Source: Guadua angustifolia (lineage: Eukaryota; Streptophyta; Magnoliopsida; Poales; Poaceae). Taken from it: DNA of 64,000 nt. Positions 36,360-46,884 of the stretch are shown here, piece by piece (position 1 is the first letter of the stretch; each line of letters begins with the position of its first letter). The notes under the pieces were generated by a model. It was not told where the DNA came from, did not search any database, and saw only the letters and a program-made list of their open reading frames with translations. The position numbers were made by a program, and so were the translations under genes. Location of the stretch: NCBI GenBank assembly GCA_036346375.1, contig CM070515.1:13848423-13912422 (forward strand). Direction: 5' to 3'.

Positions 36360-37080
36360 TACTCTTTGTTTCATGAAATAATTTTTAAAAATGCTTTTAC
36401 CACTTTAGATTCATTTAGTCTTTATTTTAAGATTTCTTTTTTTGAATCGATCGGTTGGTTTATCAGCGGGTGGCTATCTCTATCGATCGGTTGGATACTC
36501 CAGCAGTCTTGATCAAATCAAATTTCAGCCGAGGGAGAGCCCTAGGCACTTCTCGATCCGGTTGAAAACACCTGCAAGGATGATGTCAAACTCAAAATAA
36601 TTTAGCGCCCATACAAATCGACAAGAAATCTTCCTCCCCTTGGCTGCGCGTGGCGCTTGAGTTCGAGGCTCTCCCGTCGTAGTGAGGTCTCGGGTTCGAG
36701 CCCGCTCGTGCCCCTAGCTCTTCTTTTATTTCTTTTTCTTTTATTTGTTGTTTAACTCTTGTTTCATGAAATAATTTTTAAAAATGCTTTTACCACTTTA
36801 GATTCATTTAGTCTTTTTTTAAGATTTCTTTTTTGAATCTCTTGTTTAACTATTGTTTCATTAAATAATTTTTAAAAATGCTTTTACCACTTTAGATTCA
36901 TTTAGCCTTTTTGTAAGATTTCTTTTTTAAATGTCTTTGTTTAACTATTATTTCATTAAATAATTTTTAAAAATGCTTTTACTATTTTAGATTCAATTAG
37001 CCTTTTTTTTAGATTTCTTTTTTGAATCTCTGTTTAAATCTTGTTTCATTAAATAATTTTTAAATATGTCTTTGTTTAAA
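36360..37080 (+). repeat. AT-rich tandem repeat, about 90-100-bp unit
   Basis: The blocks AATAATTTTTAAAAATGC, TTTTACCACTTTAGATTCA and AAGATTTCTTTTTTGAAT recur at roughly 36377, 36770, 36866 and 36960, with a degenerate copy at about 37050. Part of the series is separated by the duplicated segment at 36440-36720. Confidence 0.75.
36693..36703 (+). promoter_or_regulatory. tRNA-like B-box (second copy)
   Basis: GGTTCGAGCCC sits in a CGGG-loop-CCCG stem and is the duplicate of the motif at 36307. Conservation of the stem in both copies, despite nearby differences, is suggestive but not proof of function. Confidence 0.4.
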
Positions 37081-37339
37081 GTTATTCTTTACAATATTTT
37101 TTCCAACCATGTAATATAAATTAACATTATAGAAAATTGTAAGAAATAAAGTAATATTTGCACTCTTATAATTCCATTGCAATTTGTCACCTTGTTATAT
37201 TAGTACAGAGGGACTTTGAACAATATTGTTAGTGAAATATTAGTACAATTTGAGCAGAAAATACAGAAAACCACTAGAGGAATGAGAAACTAGTATGTTA
37301 GTAGTCTATTACACCAAAAGCAATCCTTATTTGCTAACA

Positions 37340-40300
37340 TACTTTGCTTTTACAAGTGATCCTTCATTATGATCGCGGCGTCGTGGGGAGATTCCTCTGT
37401 ATCATTCAAGACACTAATGTCTCGTCCACAAGTGAAAGGAGGCGGCTCGTCGAGCCGATTATACTCTTCTTCGTCCGTGGCGCCCTCAACTCAAACAATC
37501 CTTCTTTTACTGGAAGAACCACGTGGCGCCTTGGTCGATCGCTCTTGCTAGTCTTCTCCTTCGCTTTTCGGTTTCTTGTCCATGTCCATCACATAGAATA
37601 CTGTGTCACATCATTAGCGAAACACGAATGGTTCGTCCTATAGGCCACTTGCTTGAGGTCCACAGTTGTCATCACCGTGCTTATCGATATCCACGGTTGT
37701 TGGTTTGACCCATTGGCAAAACAGAGGGACTTTTAATGGCCCGTACTCGAGCTCCCAGATCTCCTCTATGAAACCATAGTAGGTGTCCATCTTTCCATTT
37801 TGTCCAAGAGCATCTATCTGGGCCCTTTGTTTTGGTTGGTGCTCTTGTTATCACAGGTTGTCGTGTAAAATGTGTACCCATTTATCTCATACCCTTGAAA
37901 TGATATGATTGTTGTGGGCGGTCCTCGAGCCAAGAGTTTCAATTGTTCATAAATGCATGCCTTGCCCAACAATTGCTTTTGTAACCAAGCTGCGAAATGA
38001 TCCATTTGCTCTCTGCGATCCACTTATCGACTTCTCTGGGTATTGGTAGCGTAGACTCATCTCGTGATCATAGATATCTGGAGCCACTCAGATTGCTTGT
38101 TTCAATCTAGTGAAATGTGCTTGTTTAAATGCAAGTAGATCATCGCTATAGGATTCTTTTCTCCTAAAGTCCCTTTTCCCGTAGCCTCCCCTCATGGCGT
38201 GATCTGAGGGGCCATGTCAGATTCAGATCATCCATGTAACTAACACAAAACTCGATCACCTCCTCTGTCTGACACCTGCATAATGCACCTTCAGGCGAGA
38301 CGATTCTGAACATACTTCTTTAGGATACCCATGTACCTCTCGAAAGGAACATATTGTGGAGGAACACAGGTCGAGAATTTCTATCTCTTTAACAATGTGG
38401 ACCATGAGATGGACCATAATATCAAAGAAGGATGGAGGGAAGATCATCTCAAGGCTAACGGTGTTGACCATGTCATCATGCGAGACTAGATAACTTATTC
38501 GGCTCGATGACCTTCTGCGACACAGCGTTGAAGAACGAACACGACTTTATGATTGTCCCTCGTACCCAATCTGGCGAATACCTCGCTACAGCCCTTTGGG
38601 AACAATCATGTCATCAACACATGACAATCATGGGATTTTATGTATGCGATTTTATTCTCTTTCATGTTTATGAGTCTCCTTATGTTAGGAGTATCCACAA
38701 GGGACCTTCACCTTGTTTAAGAACTTAATCATGTTTTTTCTCTTCCTTGCTCAAAGTGTAGCTCATGGGGTGGAGGTAATGTTGTCCTTTCTCTCTCTTT
38801 TTCGGATGTAGGTGGTTCTCGAGTCCCAATAGTTTATGGGTCCTTTCGTTGCAGAAGTGTATCTTTTGACTTCTGGTACATATCTCTGAAACCTAGCAGG
38901 TTCACGAGACATTCTTCGTGATATGCATGAAGTCCGATGAGTGGCGGACCTCTAAGTCTTTCGATGAGTAAGTCCCAAAATATTGACTTCTTCTTCCAAA
39001 TGGCCTTCGTGTGACCTTGTTCGGTAGAGACGGGTTTGCTACGAGGACCTTTTCCAAATACTACTTTCGAGATCCTTTACCAAAAGAAAATACAAGCGTC
39101 CTTTGCGATGCATGGGCTTCTTCACGTTCTCTTACATCCCATCAAAATTCTCACCCTTCCTCATGCTTGGGTCCTTCATATGGAGGAACCTCGGTGGCCC
39201 ATGTACACAACCTTTCGAGAGTTTTTAGGTACTTCTTGTCGTATCCTCTAAGCGGTGAATGCGGGCTTTATATCCTTTGATAGATAGGCCGATAGATTAC
39301 CAAGTGCAGGCGATCGTTGATGGTTCGAATAGCAATGCGTAAAGTGAAGTGCTCTCTTTTGTACTCATCCCATACCGTACACCATCGTTCCACAGTGTTA
39401 ATGAGATCTTCAACCAACGGTTTGAGGTACACATCAATGTCGTTTCGGGTTGCTTCGGGCCTTGGATAAGCAATGGCATCATAATGTACTTCCGCTTCAT
39501 ACACGGCCAAGGAGGAAGGTTGTAGATACATAGAGTTCACGGGCCAAGTCTTTGTATTTCTTGCTCATATCGCGACGGGTTCATCCCATCCGTACTCAAC
39601 CCAAACCTTATGTTCCTTGCATCCTCGGCAAAGTCCGGGTATGTTCTATCGACTTTCCTCCACTGAAGAGCCATCGACCAGCGTGCCTTAGCCTTCCGTC
39701 GTCCTTACGGTCTTCCTTGTGCGGTAGCATCATCTGGGCATGCGCTTTGTTACGCAAATAAGCGCTTCAGCAAGGATTGAGAAATACCACACCACCTTAG
39801 CAGAGGTCTCTTCTTCTTCGCTGCCCTCTACCTCACAGGGTCATCACGCTTTGGTCTTATCTGTGAGTTTTGCACACGGACAAGCTTAGAATCCTCATAC
39901 TCATTGCGATAAAGGATACAATCATTACGGCATGCATGTATCTTCTGTACCTCCAACCCCAAAGGCGGACAACTTGTTTGGCATCGTCGTAGTTTGGCGA
40001 TGTGTTCCCCTCTGGAAGTAACTTCTTTATGAGGCATAACAACTCGTCGAATCCCTTATCGGACAATCCATTGGTGCCTTCCATTGCATCGAGTTCTAGT
40101 GTGATGCGCAACTTTTTATGGCCTGTCGGCGGTTTGGGTACAACAGGTGTTCCGTGGTCCTCCATAGGTATTTGGAACTTTTCGTAATATCTTTCATCGA
40201 TGTATTCTCCTCTCCATCACGCGACATCTGGTCTAGGTCATCATCACCACACTCCCCAATGTATCTTGAAAGAACCATGTTGACCGGCGTCAGGGATATT

Positions 40301-40556
40301 GTTATCGCCTCTTCTTCTTCACCGTCTTCTGTATAATCTCTTCTTCACCGTGCTTGGTCCAGCGGTATAGTTTGACATGAAACCTCTTGTGAGCAAATGA
40401 AAGTGAAGGTGGCTGGATTTTGCCCTCCTTCTCATTCTTCACGATCTATGCATGGACGACATATGTAGCGACGTCGTGTGTGCATCGGCATACGAAGAAA
40501 ATCTTGCAAACCACTGCAAGAACTCAGGGAGCGTCGATCCATGTACATCCATCGCC
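37340..40556 (-). pseudogene. TnpD-type CACTA transposase remnant
   Basis: Minus-strand fragments follow the order of plant CACTA transposases. The N-terminal part is near 40540-40400. A region with KLLPEGNTSP and KIHACRNDCILY lies at 40165-39840. Transposase_21-like VYLKPLVEDL and VWDEYKREHFTLR lie at 39540-39300. A DUF4218-like block with FPPSFFDIMVHL and VHIVKEIEIL follows at 38471-38256. A DUF4216-like block with FQGYEINGYTFYT and STNQN lies at 38023-37690. The C-terminal tail with DEEEYNRLDE is near 37460. The enzyme would cut and join CACTA ends. Frameshifts and stops throughout leave it inactive. Confidence 0.85.
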
Positions 40557-40560
40557 GGTC

Positions 40561-42530
40561 CATCTACATTATGTTACATCAAGATAAGCATTACCTCATT
40601 TTAGGATAATGAATTGTTGAACCAAAACCTAAATATTAGCTAGATCCACACCTTCAATCCGAGCTAAATAATAATCCAAGCAAAATATAAACCCACACAA
40701 CAAGTTTTGCAACCTACAAAAGAATTGGTCGATCGAGTGCGGATTCAAAATTACGAACAAAATTCACAGCGACTTTGTTTGCAAATTCTGTTGAAATTGT
40801 AACACCTAAAATTTCTAAATTATTATTCAATCATTTATTTTTATTTTTTCTAAATCTCTAGCACTTAATTAATGATGTTTTCAAAAATAATTTCTTGATG
40901 GAAATTAAAACCAAAATTATACTAGAAGTAATTTTCTAAGTTTAAAATATTCCAAAGTATTTTTGAAAACTTTTCTCAAATATTGAATCTCTATTGCAAT
41001 CATGATGTGTGCTTGTTGTCATTTCAAAATTTCCCATATCACTATTTACATAACAACATAGAAGTGAAATATAGTCATCCTCAACATGGCATCATGGAGC
41101 CTAAAGTGTAAATCTCAACTACAAGATAAAACTATGTGAGGTCTAAAGTGGTAACTTGCAGAAAAAAATCATGCTTAGTGAATTGTTAACCAATGCATTC
41201 TTAAAATCACACCTTTTCTAGCAAGATTATTATATGATAGTATCGATTATCAGCAATCAAATTTCGCAATCTAACATCAAGAGAACAAACATGGTGAAGA
41301 TGGTTGATCGAACAACGTGTTTGCCATGCCTTTTGTCAATGAAATCACACCCGCACGGTTACGTGTTAAATCAATCACCTCAACATTCTGATCTCATTAC
41401 GTCCGACATACTGCTAACAATGTTGTAGTTAAAGCTGGCCAAAAGAACCACCTAGCTTTGATCACTAATCATAAAAATTTAAAGCGTGTACTTCTTAATT
41501 TTGATCATTAATCATAAAAAAAATATTTTTATAACATAACAATTTTATATTATTTTGTAAAACATACCCATATAAAAAATAACGGTCGAAATTGCAAGAC
41601 CATATCGAATTATCGAATTCCAAAATATATGGTATACTTGAAGAGAGGGGTTAAACAATTAGTTATGGCCACTGTGCCGACACCGGATTCGTCAAGCGCT
41701 CAGCAAAAATTAAAGGCTAGCTGCTAGCTAGCTCCTGTCTGAGCTAGCGGAGCAGAAGCCAGAAGCTCAGCAGATCAGCTAGGCTCTAGGTAGGTGATTT
41801 ACATGTGTCCATTACTTTTTTTTCCCATATGTAACTTTTTCTATAAAAAATTTGGTCTTTTTTTAATATAACGGCAAAAATAACTCTATCATCGACCATG
41901 GAAACGTGTCACCTTTTAGTATTTTCGTACTTAAAAATAAAGTTATTATTTGCAATTATGTTCGAAAGGGTGCTATATTTGTAAAAATAAGTCTGTCATG
42001 CGGCTAGAAAAGTAATATTTTCAATTTCGCCATGCGCGTAACATCATTGTAAACCCAGCACTGCAATATTGTGGTAACATTGTAGTTTATTGCTGTTGAG
42101 CGATTTAGACCATTCGTTATCTGAATCCAATGGTCCAAACGAATGGAAACTGCTTAAGTTTACCGTCCTTTCTCTACGTGAACCCTTTCCAGTATACATA
42201 TATTACGTGATCAGAATCAAACACAGACCCCGTGTCCTTTACGAAAAGAAGAGATAGAATAAACTAAAGCAGTGGAATGGAATTAATATATTGGATCATT
42301 CAGTACAAACTACATAAAATGAACTTGTCAGAAAAGGCTGACCAAACAAGGAACACATTAACAAAAAAAAAAAGATGTTCGTTTTACATGTAGATTTTTT
42401 TTTTTAAAAAAAAAAGAGATTTGGATTCAAGAAAGGACTAATTAATGGAGGCTTCAGCGTAGGTAAGATTTCGATCGGCCAAACCGGAGCTAGCTAGCTA
42501 AGAACGCGAGTTACTTCTGTTACTGAATAC
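40561..42530. other. AT-rich intergenic sequence
   Basis: Nearly 2 kb with only short open frames without similarity. It may contain the unrecognised right end of the CACTA element. A locally palindromic AGCTAGC-rich patch occurs at about 41708-41760. No gene or RNA was identified. Confidence 0.45.
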
Positions 42531-42535
42531 ATATT

Positions 42536-43473
42536 TGACGAATACTTATATCAGGAATATCTTCAGCAGGCTGAAACACTAAATGGGCCGTCTTATACCC
42601 AGCTTTGGCCAAAGACCTTGTTGGGTCACGAAGGACCCTCAACCCCGATCAAGCCCACCAGGCGCCCACAGACTCGACGGCCTCGGCCTGGCGCCTCACA
42701 GCTCTAACTTGGCCTCAGGTCGAAGCCCCAACGAGCTCCGACCCAACGACCTCCGCCACGTCGCCAGTCAGCCTCAAGCTGGTCACCTGCCTCGTGGACA
42801 CGATGGCCATGTTGGGGCAGGTGGCTCCTTCCCAAGGTGGCCAAGGGGCCGCCGAAGTCAAGCGCTAGTCCCTTCACCCCATCAGGCACAATGGAGAGAC
42901 GCGCTCCCTCCCGAGGCGACATCAGAGCACAGCGTAATGGCGTCAGCATCTGACAGGCGCACAGAGGGCAGGTGCGCCCCTTCCCGACGGAACGTCGCCC
43001 GCTGTGTCTACCAACTCAGGCGTGGGATGAACAGGAACCTGTTAGTCACCAGGACCGAAGACCAGGACTCCCTGTCCCTGACATAGGACACCCCATCCTT
43101 TTTTCTCCAAACTCCCGTGTAACCTGCTCCCTCCGCCTATATAAAGGGAGGCAGAACTCTCAAGAAAAGGGGCATCCGAAAACGAACGGACTCACCTGAC
43201 TCAATCGAGACATCCGAACACTTACGAGCACACAACTCCCAATCCTCTCACTCGGACGAGACGCTCAAGGCCGGCTCTTGGCCCTCGCTTTGTAAACCCC
43301 GTGCAGTCCGCTGCACCCAAAGCAATACATAACCACCACACTAACCTGGAAGTAGGGACATTCAAATTTGGACCAAGATACATCTTGGGCTCCCAGAGTC
43401 TAACCATTCAAGGAGAGGAACGCGTGCCCTCTTAACTTATAAATTTACTTGCGGTTTTACTTAAACACCGACA
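42536..43473 (+). mobile_element. Solo LTR with perfect 5-bp target duplication
   Basis: The unit starts TGACGAATAC and ends AAACACCGACA (TG...CA). ATATT flanks it exactly on both sides (42531-42535 and 43474-43478). TATATAAAGGG lies near 43137, with a GC-rich upstream part, as in an LTR promoter. There is no primer-binding site, coding region or second copy in the window. It is therefore best read as a solo LTR left by recombination between two LTRs, probably of a gypsy element. The long plus-strand open frame at 42583-43086 lies wholly inside it and is not a gene. Confidence 0.85.
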
Positions 43474-43856
43474 ATATTATTTTAAATTTTAAATTTTATT
43501 TATAAATATGTACACTTATCATTCTATAATTATAAGATGATTTTTTATTTTTTATAAACCCTTCTTTGTTATCTATTTTCAATTGTATTTACTATTATGA
43601 ACTAGGTTAACACATACCATCTAAAAAATAATAAGTGATATAATAAAAAATGTAATATAGTCTTTTGTATATTTGTATTAATAGAAGTGCAATATACTAA
43701 AATGACAATTACTCTGAAACGGAGCGAGCAAGTGGTACCACGCCGATCGAAAACGTTTGGACCGTTTGGTACGTCTGGGCTCACCAGGAAAAGGTTTCGC
43801 ACGAAACACGTACGTCGGGGAAGACGTACGTCGCCGCGCGCGTGGCTACGAGCGTT

Positions 43857-43864
43857 TATAAATA
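43857..43864 (+). promoter_or_regulatory. TATA box of the duplicated ORP promoter (upstream copy)
   Basis: TATAAATA is followed by GACGCGCGCGCACCAAAGTACCAAA in two adjoining pieces and preceded by GGGGAAGACG and CCGCGCG motifs. The same order occurs around 54660-54840 upstream of the ORP gene. A transcription start about 30 bases downstream is likely by spacing. Confidence 0.6.
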
Positions 43865-44063
43865 GACGCGCGCGCACCAAAGTACCAAACCATCCGTCCA
43901 TATTAATCCACATATGCTCGTCCACCTGCGTACGTAACACTACCAAAGATCACACATTTCACCCGTAAAAAAAGAAAAACAAAGATCATACATTTCCAGA
44001 TCCAAAGGCGGCCGGAGAGGAAGAGAAAGGAATAAGTAAATACTCCAAGTCTCCAACCAAGAA

Positions 44064-44117
44064 ATGAACATGCAGAGCAACGCTAGCTTGGAATCAGATT
44101 CCTCCACCCGGCCGATG
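44064..44117 (+). other. Second copy of ORP exon 1 (alternative first exon or duplication relic)
   Basis: GCTAGCTTGGAATCAGATTC and a following CCGATG before GTACGT match the end of ORP exon 1 at 55039-55070 and its donor. This copy has an upstream ATG (44064) in frame with the ATG at the splice junction, giving 18 codons (MNMQSNASLESDSSTRPM). If spliced to ORP exon 2 (56738) it would stay in frame and extend the N-terminus by 17 residues over a 12.6-kb intron. No further ORP exons follow it before the main gene. Either alternative-promoter use or a truncated tandem duplicate would fit. Confidence 0.6.
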
Positions 44118-44214
44118 GTACGTACGTATGTACATCCATGTCTCTGTTCTTACTCAGGATTCACTGTCTCACTCTCTCTCTCTGCGTCGAAATTAGGATT
44201 CACTGTATCTTTCG

Positions 44215-44610
44215 CGGCGTAATACGTCACGCGTGTTGTTTTTTCGTAGAAACAATTTCTTTTTTTTTGTGGTGTTTTTTTTAAATCTTAGAGAAAATGA
44301 GCGAAACAGCTGAAAGGACACAAATGAAATCACTTTTTGTTTTTTTGATGTAATATGACGTGCATGTTGTTTTTTCGAAGAAATAATTTCGTATTTTTTG
44401 CGTATTTTTTTGTTATTTATCTAGGGTCCTCTCACAAAAGATCCGCGATTTTTCTGAAGGTTTTCTTCGTAAAAAACCGCAAAAAGGACATATACGTAAT
44501 TACGAATTTTTTCATAGACCAAAACGCGAAAAATAAATTTTGAGCCCGACCGGCTGCTCGGCTCAAAGCGAGGAGAGCACGAGAACTTTTCCCACATTAG
44601 TAGATGTATT
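44215..44610 (+). repeat. Dispersed repeat, short copy
   Basis: Shared blocks with 51740-52540: a GTCGCGTGTGTCG-like start, TTTTTCGTAGAAA, AATGAGCGAAAC followed by a short spacer and CTGAAGGAACACAAA, and an end with AAAACGCGAAA then GGCTCAAA. It is inserted in what would be the intron after the upstream ORP exon-1 copy. Superfamily unknown; no coding potential. Confidence 0.6.
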
Positions 44611-44713
44611 ATTCTTGCAAGCTGCATCACGTTTGCACATGCTTTTCTATTCGTACCTCGTGTTTTGCCTTCCCCGGTGTTCGGGCGATCACGCGGTAGG
44701 TGCCAGGCCGTGA

Positions 44714-45020
44714 TTAAGGTTTGTTTGTTTAGGTTTAGGTTTTTTAACTTACAGTTTAAAGATAGTTTTTTGTTTAAACAGTTTAAAAGCTAATGACTTT
44801 TGTACGTGATAGAGGTGGATAATTTTACCTAGCTTTAGTGTTATTAGTCTAAAATCAACCATCAATAAGCCCAAAAAAGTCTCTCTCTAATGGCTTTTGT
44901 CTTTTAGTTATATGGAGGCTTATGGCTTTTAAAAAGCCCAGATAAAAAGCTACTCGTTTGTTTAGACTGTAATTTTTTGGTTTTTAAGCTGATGAAAAAG
45001 CCCGAACAAACAGGGCCTAA
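44714..45020. mobile_element. Probable MITE with GTTTGTT-type inverted ends
   Basis: The left end reads AAGGTTTGTTTGTTTAGG and the right end, on the other strand, TTAGGCCCTGTTTGTTCGGG. The element carries internal inverted motifs AAAAGC/GCTTTT. The ends resemble PIF/Harbinger or hAT MITEs common near grass genes. The target duplication is unclear (TTA on the left, TAA on the right). Confidence 0.5.
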
Positions 45021-45309
45021 GTGGTCTTAAGAGTCCGGCGAGGGGCGCGGTGCAGTACCCAGGTGGTGGGTCGATTGCGGCCTGCGTACATGCGCGTAGT
45101 ACATGGGGCGGATTTACAGTGTACAGACTAGCGTCAAACGATACCACCATCTTCTAGTTCAACACATATAATTTCTTTAGTATATAAGTATATAATCATT
45201 TTATTATAAATTAGAAGTTAGTATTATAAGTTCGTAATTGATGCATCATGCATGCACACGATTCAGAAGCCCGGAAGGAACGTCTCATGTTACGTATGCA
45301 CCGGCCGCC

Positions 45310-45740
45310 CCTTGCGTTCTATATCGAGAGAGCATAGTTCGCAATATCGTGAATAATCACTAGAGTTCACAATATTATGAATAATCACTCAAATATCATG
45401 ATTATCGATCATATCAAATCGGTACGGTATATAATATCGGTCGGTAAATCGGTTAAATTCAAAAAAAAATAGAAAAAATTATGCGACGTAAGTATCGCGA
45501 TAATCACTGAATATCGCTCAATTTTCGATGAATATCTAGCGAAAATCACTCATAAAATCAACTGCCGAAGAACACAAGTTTATAAAATCTCTCACAAAAT
45601 TTCCAGTTGATTATTGGTGAAAATCTAATTTTTTAATTTTTTTCTTTAAAAAAGTTTGGTTTCGAAACCGATTTTAACCGTAATTTTTTTGATTTTCGAA
45701 GACATCGATAATATCGATTATCGCGCTGGTACACACTGGT
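45310..45740. repeat. Dispersed AT-rich repeat related to the hAT-like copies at 5386 and 8118
   Basis: Shared features are GGTAAATCGGTTAAATTCAA, AGAAAAAATTATGCGACGTA and alternating CGAAAATC/GATTTTCG motifs. Clear terminal repeats are missing, so it is a diverged or truncated family member. Confidence 0.45.
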
Positions 45741-46204
45741 CCAGAGTTCACTAGCTGGTGTTGCGGATGCATCTTGGCGTCGTGCTTGGTTGGTTGGTTT
45801 TCTCACTTCCTCGTTCCGGCCGTCGCCGCGCGCACAGATCAATTTGCAGCGTCACTCTGATCGTCGGTCCATGGTCGCCGTGACGTGATCACGTGAGGGC
45901 AGAACATAGTGTGAAGCCCAGATCAGTTTGACGGCAGAACGTGAACGCGACGAGCGTCGTGAGGAGCCGCGATGTTGTCATATCTGGGCGAAGCCCAGGT
46001 CGCGAACGTGTCGTCTACGGCCCAGCATAGGTTTACATGGGCCGAGTAGTGGGCACGAGAAGTTAGAGTCGGGCCAGGCGCGGTGTGTGTTGGCCCGGTG
46101 TAAAAGGCCCAAGAGTCAGTCGTATTGGGCCACCCACCGTTGAGGCTACTTGTGGGCCGTGCGTGCTGTGGCTTCATTTTGGATGGGGTTGAAAACAGGA
46201 CGGC
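45741..46204. other. Intergenic sequence without recognised features
   Basis: Moderately GC-rich. Overlapping open frames on both strands have no recognisable similarity, and the frame between 45923 and 46258 looks compositional. No transposon ends seen. Confidence 0.45.
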
Positions 46205-46468
46205 ATGGATCGAAACCATATATACTACTGTCTTTGTTTTAGTCACACGTGCATTCAAAATTTTGAAACTTTAACAGTTAATATTTTCTAAATATTTAAA
46301 TTGGATACATGCAAATGATATATGTAGATTTTTTTAGAAAAATTATTTCGTAATATTATAATTTTATTGGATTTTATAGATATATTATAATATAAATTAG
46401 TAGTCAAAGTTATGTTTTGAATATAATATCGATGTCTAAAACCACAACTATTTAGGAAAAAGAGAGTA
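46205..46468. mobile_element. Stowaway-like MITE
   Basis: The ends are related to the Stowaway consensus (TACTCCCTCYGT): left ATACTACTGTCTTTGTTTTAG, right (other strand) AGTACTCTCTTTTTCCTAAA. The interior is AT-rich with a central inverted TATAATATA region. TA flanks are plausible but not unique. Confidence 0.5.
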
Positions 46469-46884
46469 CTTTCCTTGCCCTGTTTAGAGTAGAGTTAGGA
46501 TTCTGTTCATTCCTTTCAAACCTATCACTGTTGTAGGGCTCCTGAAACACTATGCTCTTCGTTTTCCCACGGTCCGTCGCTTTTGGTAATCAATGATCGT
46601 CGTCCCGTGTCATTGGATAAGGTACTAAACAGGAGTAAATGGAGCCTCAAGATTCCTAGTGGTTGAAAGGTCAGAAGCTTCCAAAAATGATTTCTATTTA
46701 TGATAGAAACTTCTATGCCCTGACCTATCAGCCGCCTTTGTATCTATTATATACTAAAAGCATATGAAGGTTACCAAGAAAAAAAAACTAGAAATTATAA
46801 AAAAGGAAACAACTAGTGTTTAATTTGGTGAACTCTAACTAAGTTGAATTATAATAGCTATTGGATACTATTATTTAAAGAAAA

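Larger units (their letters stand above)
36050..36720 (+). repeat. Tandemly duplicated segment with CACTA-like subterminal motifs
   Basis: 36050-36335 and 36440-36720 share, in order, ATCGATCGGTTGGATAC, AGAGCCCTAGGCACTT, TCGATCCGGTTGAAAACACC, TTTAGCGCCCATAC, GACAAGAAATCTTCCTCCC and GTGAGGTCT. The GATCGGTTGG motif also recurs near 29195-29330 at the left end. The array is therefore probably subterminal sequence of a CACTA element, or of a smaller relative nested here. Confidence 0.7.
29107..40560 (-). mobile_element. Decayed CACTA (En/Spm) transposon
   Basis: The left end reads CTACTACGGAAGGGC, then TTTAGTACCGGTTC and GAGCCTTTAGT, the style of grass CACTA termini (CACTAC..., subterminal ACCGGT repeats) with the first A apparently lost. 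Between this and about 40.56 kb the minus strand carries both proteins typical of the superfamily. As transcription is leftward, 29107 would be the element's 3' end. The right (5') terminus was not found, so the right limit is set by coding similarity only. Tandem repeats fill the middle. Confidence 0.65.

Noticed and set aside
42583..43086. Plus-strand open frame of 167 codons, Pro/Arg/His-rich
   Set aside because: It lies entirely inside a solo LTR with exact target duplications and has no recognisable domain; GC-rich composition explains the open frame.
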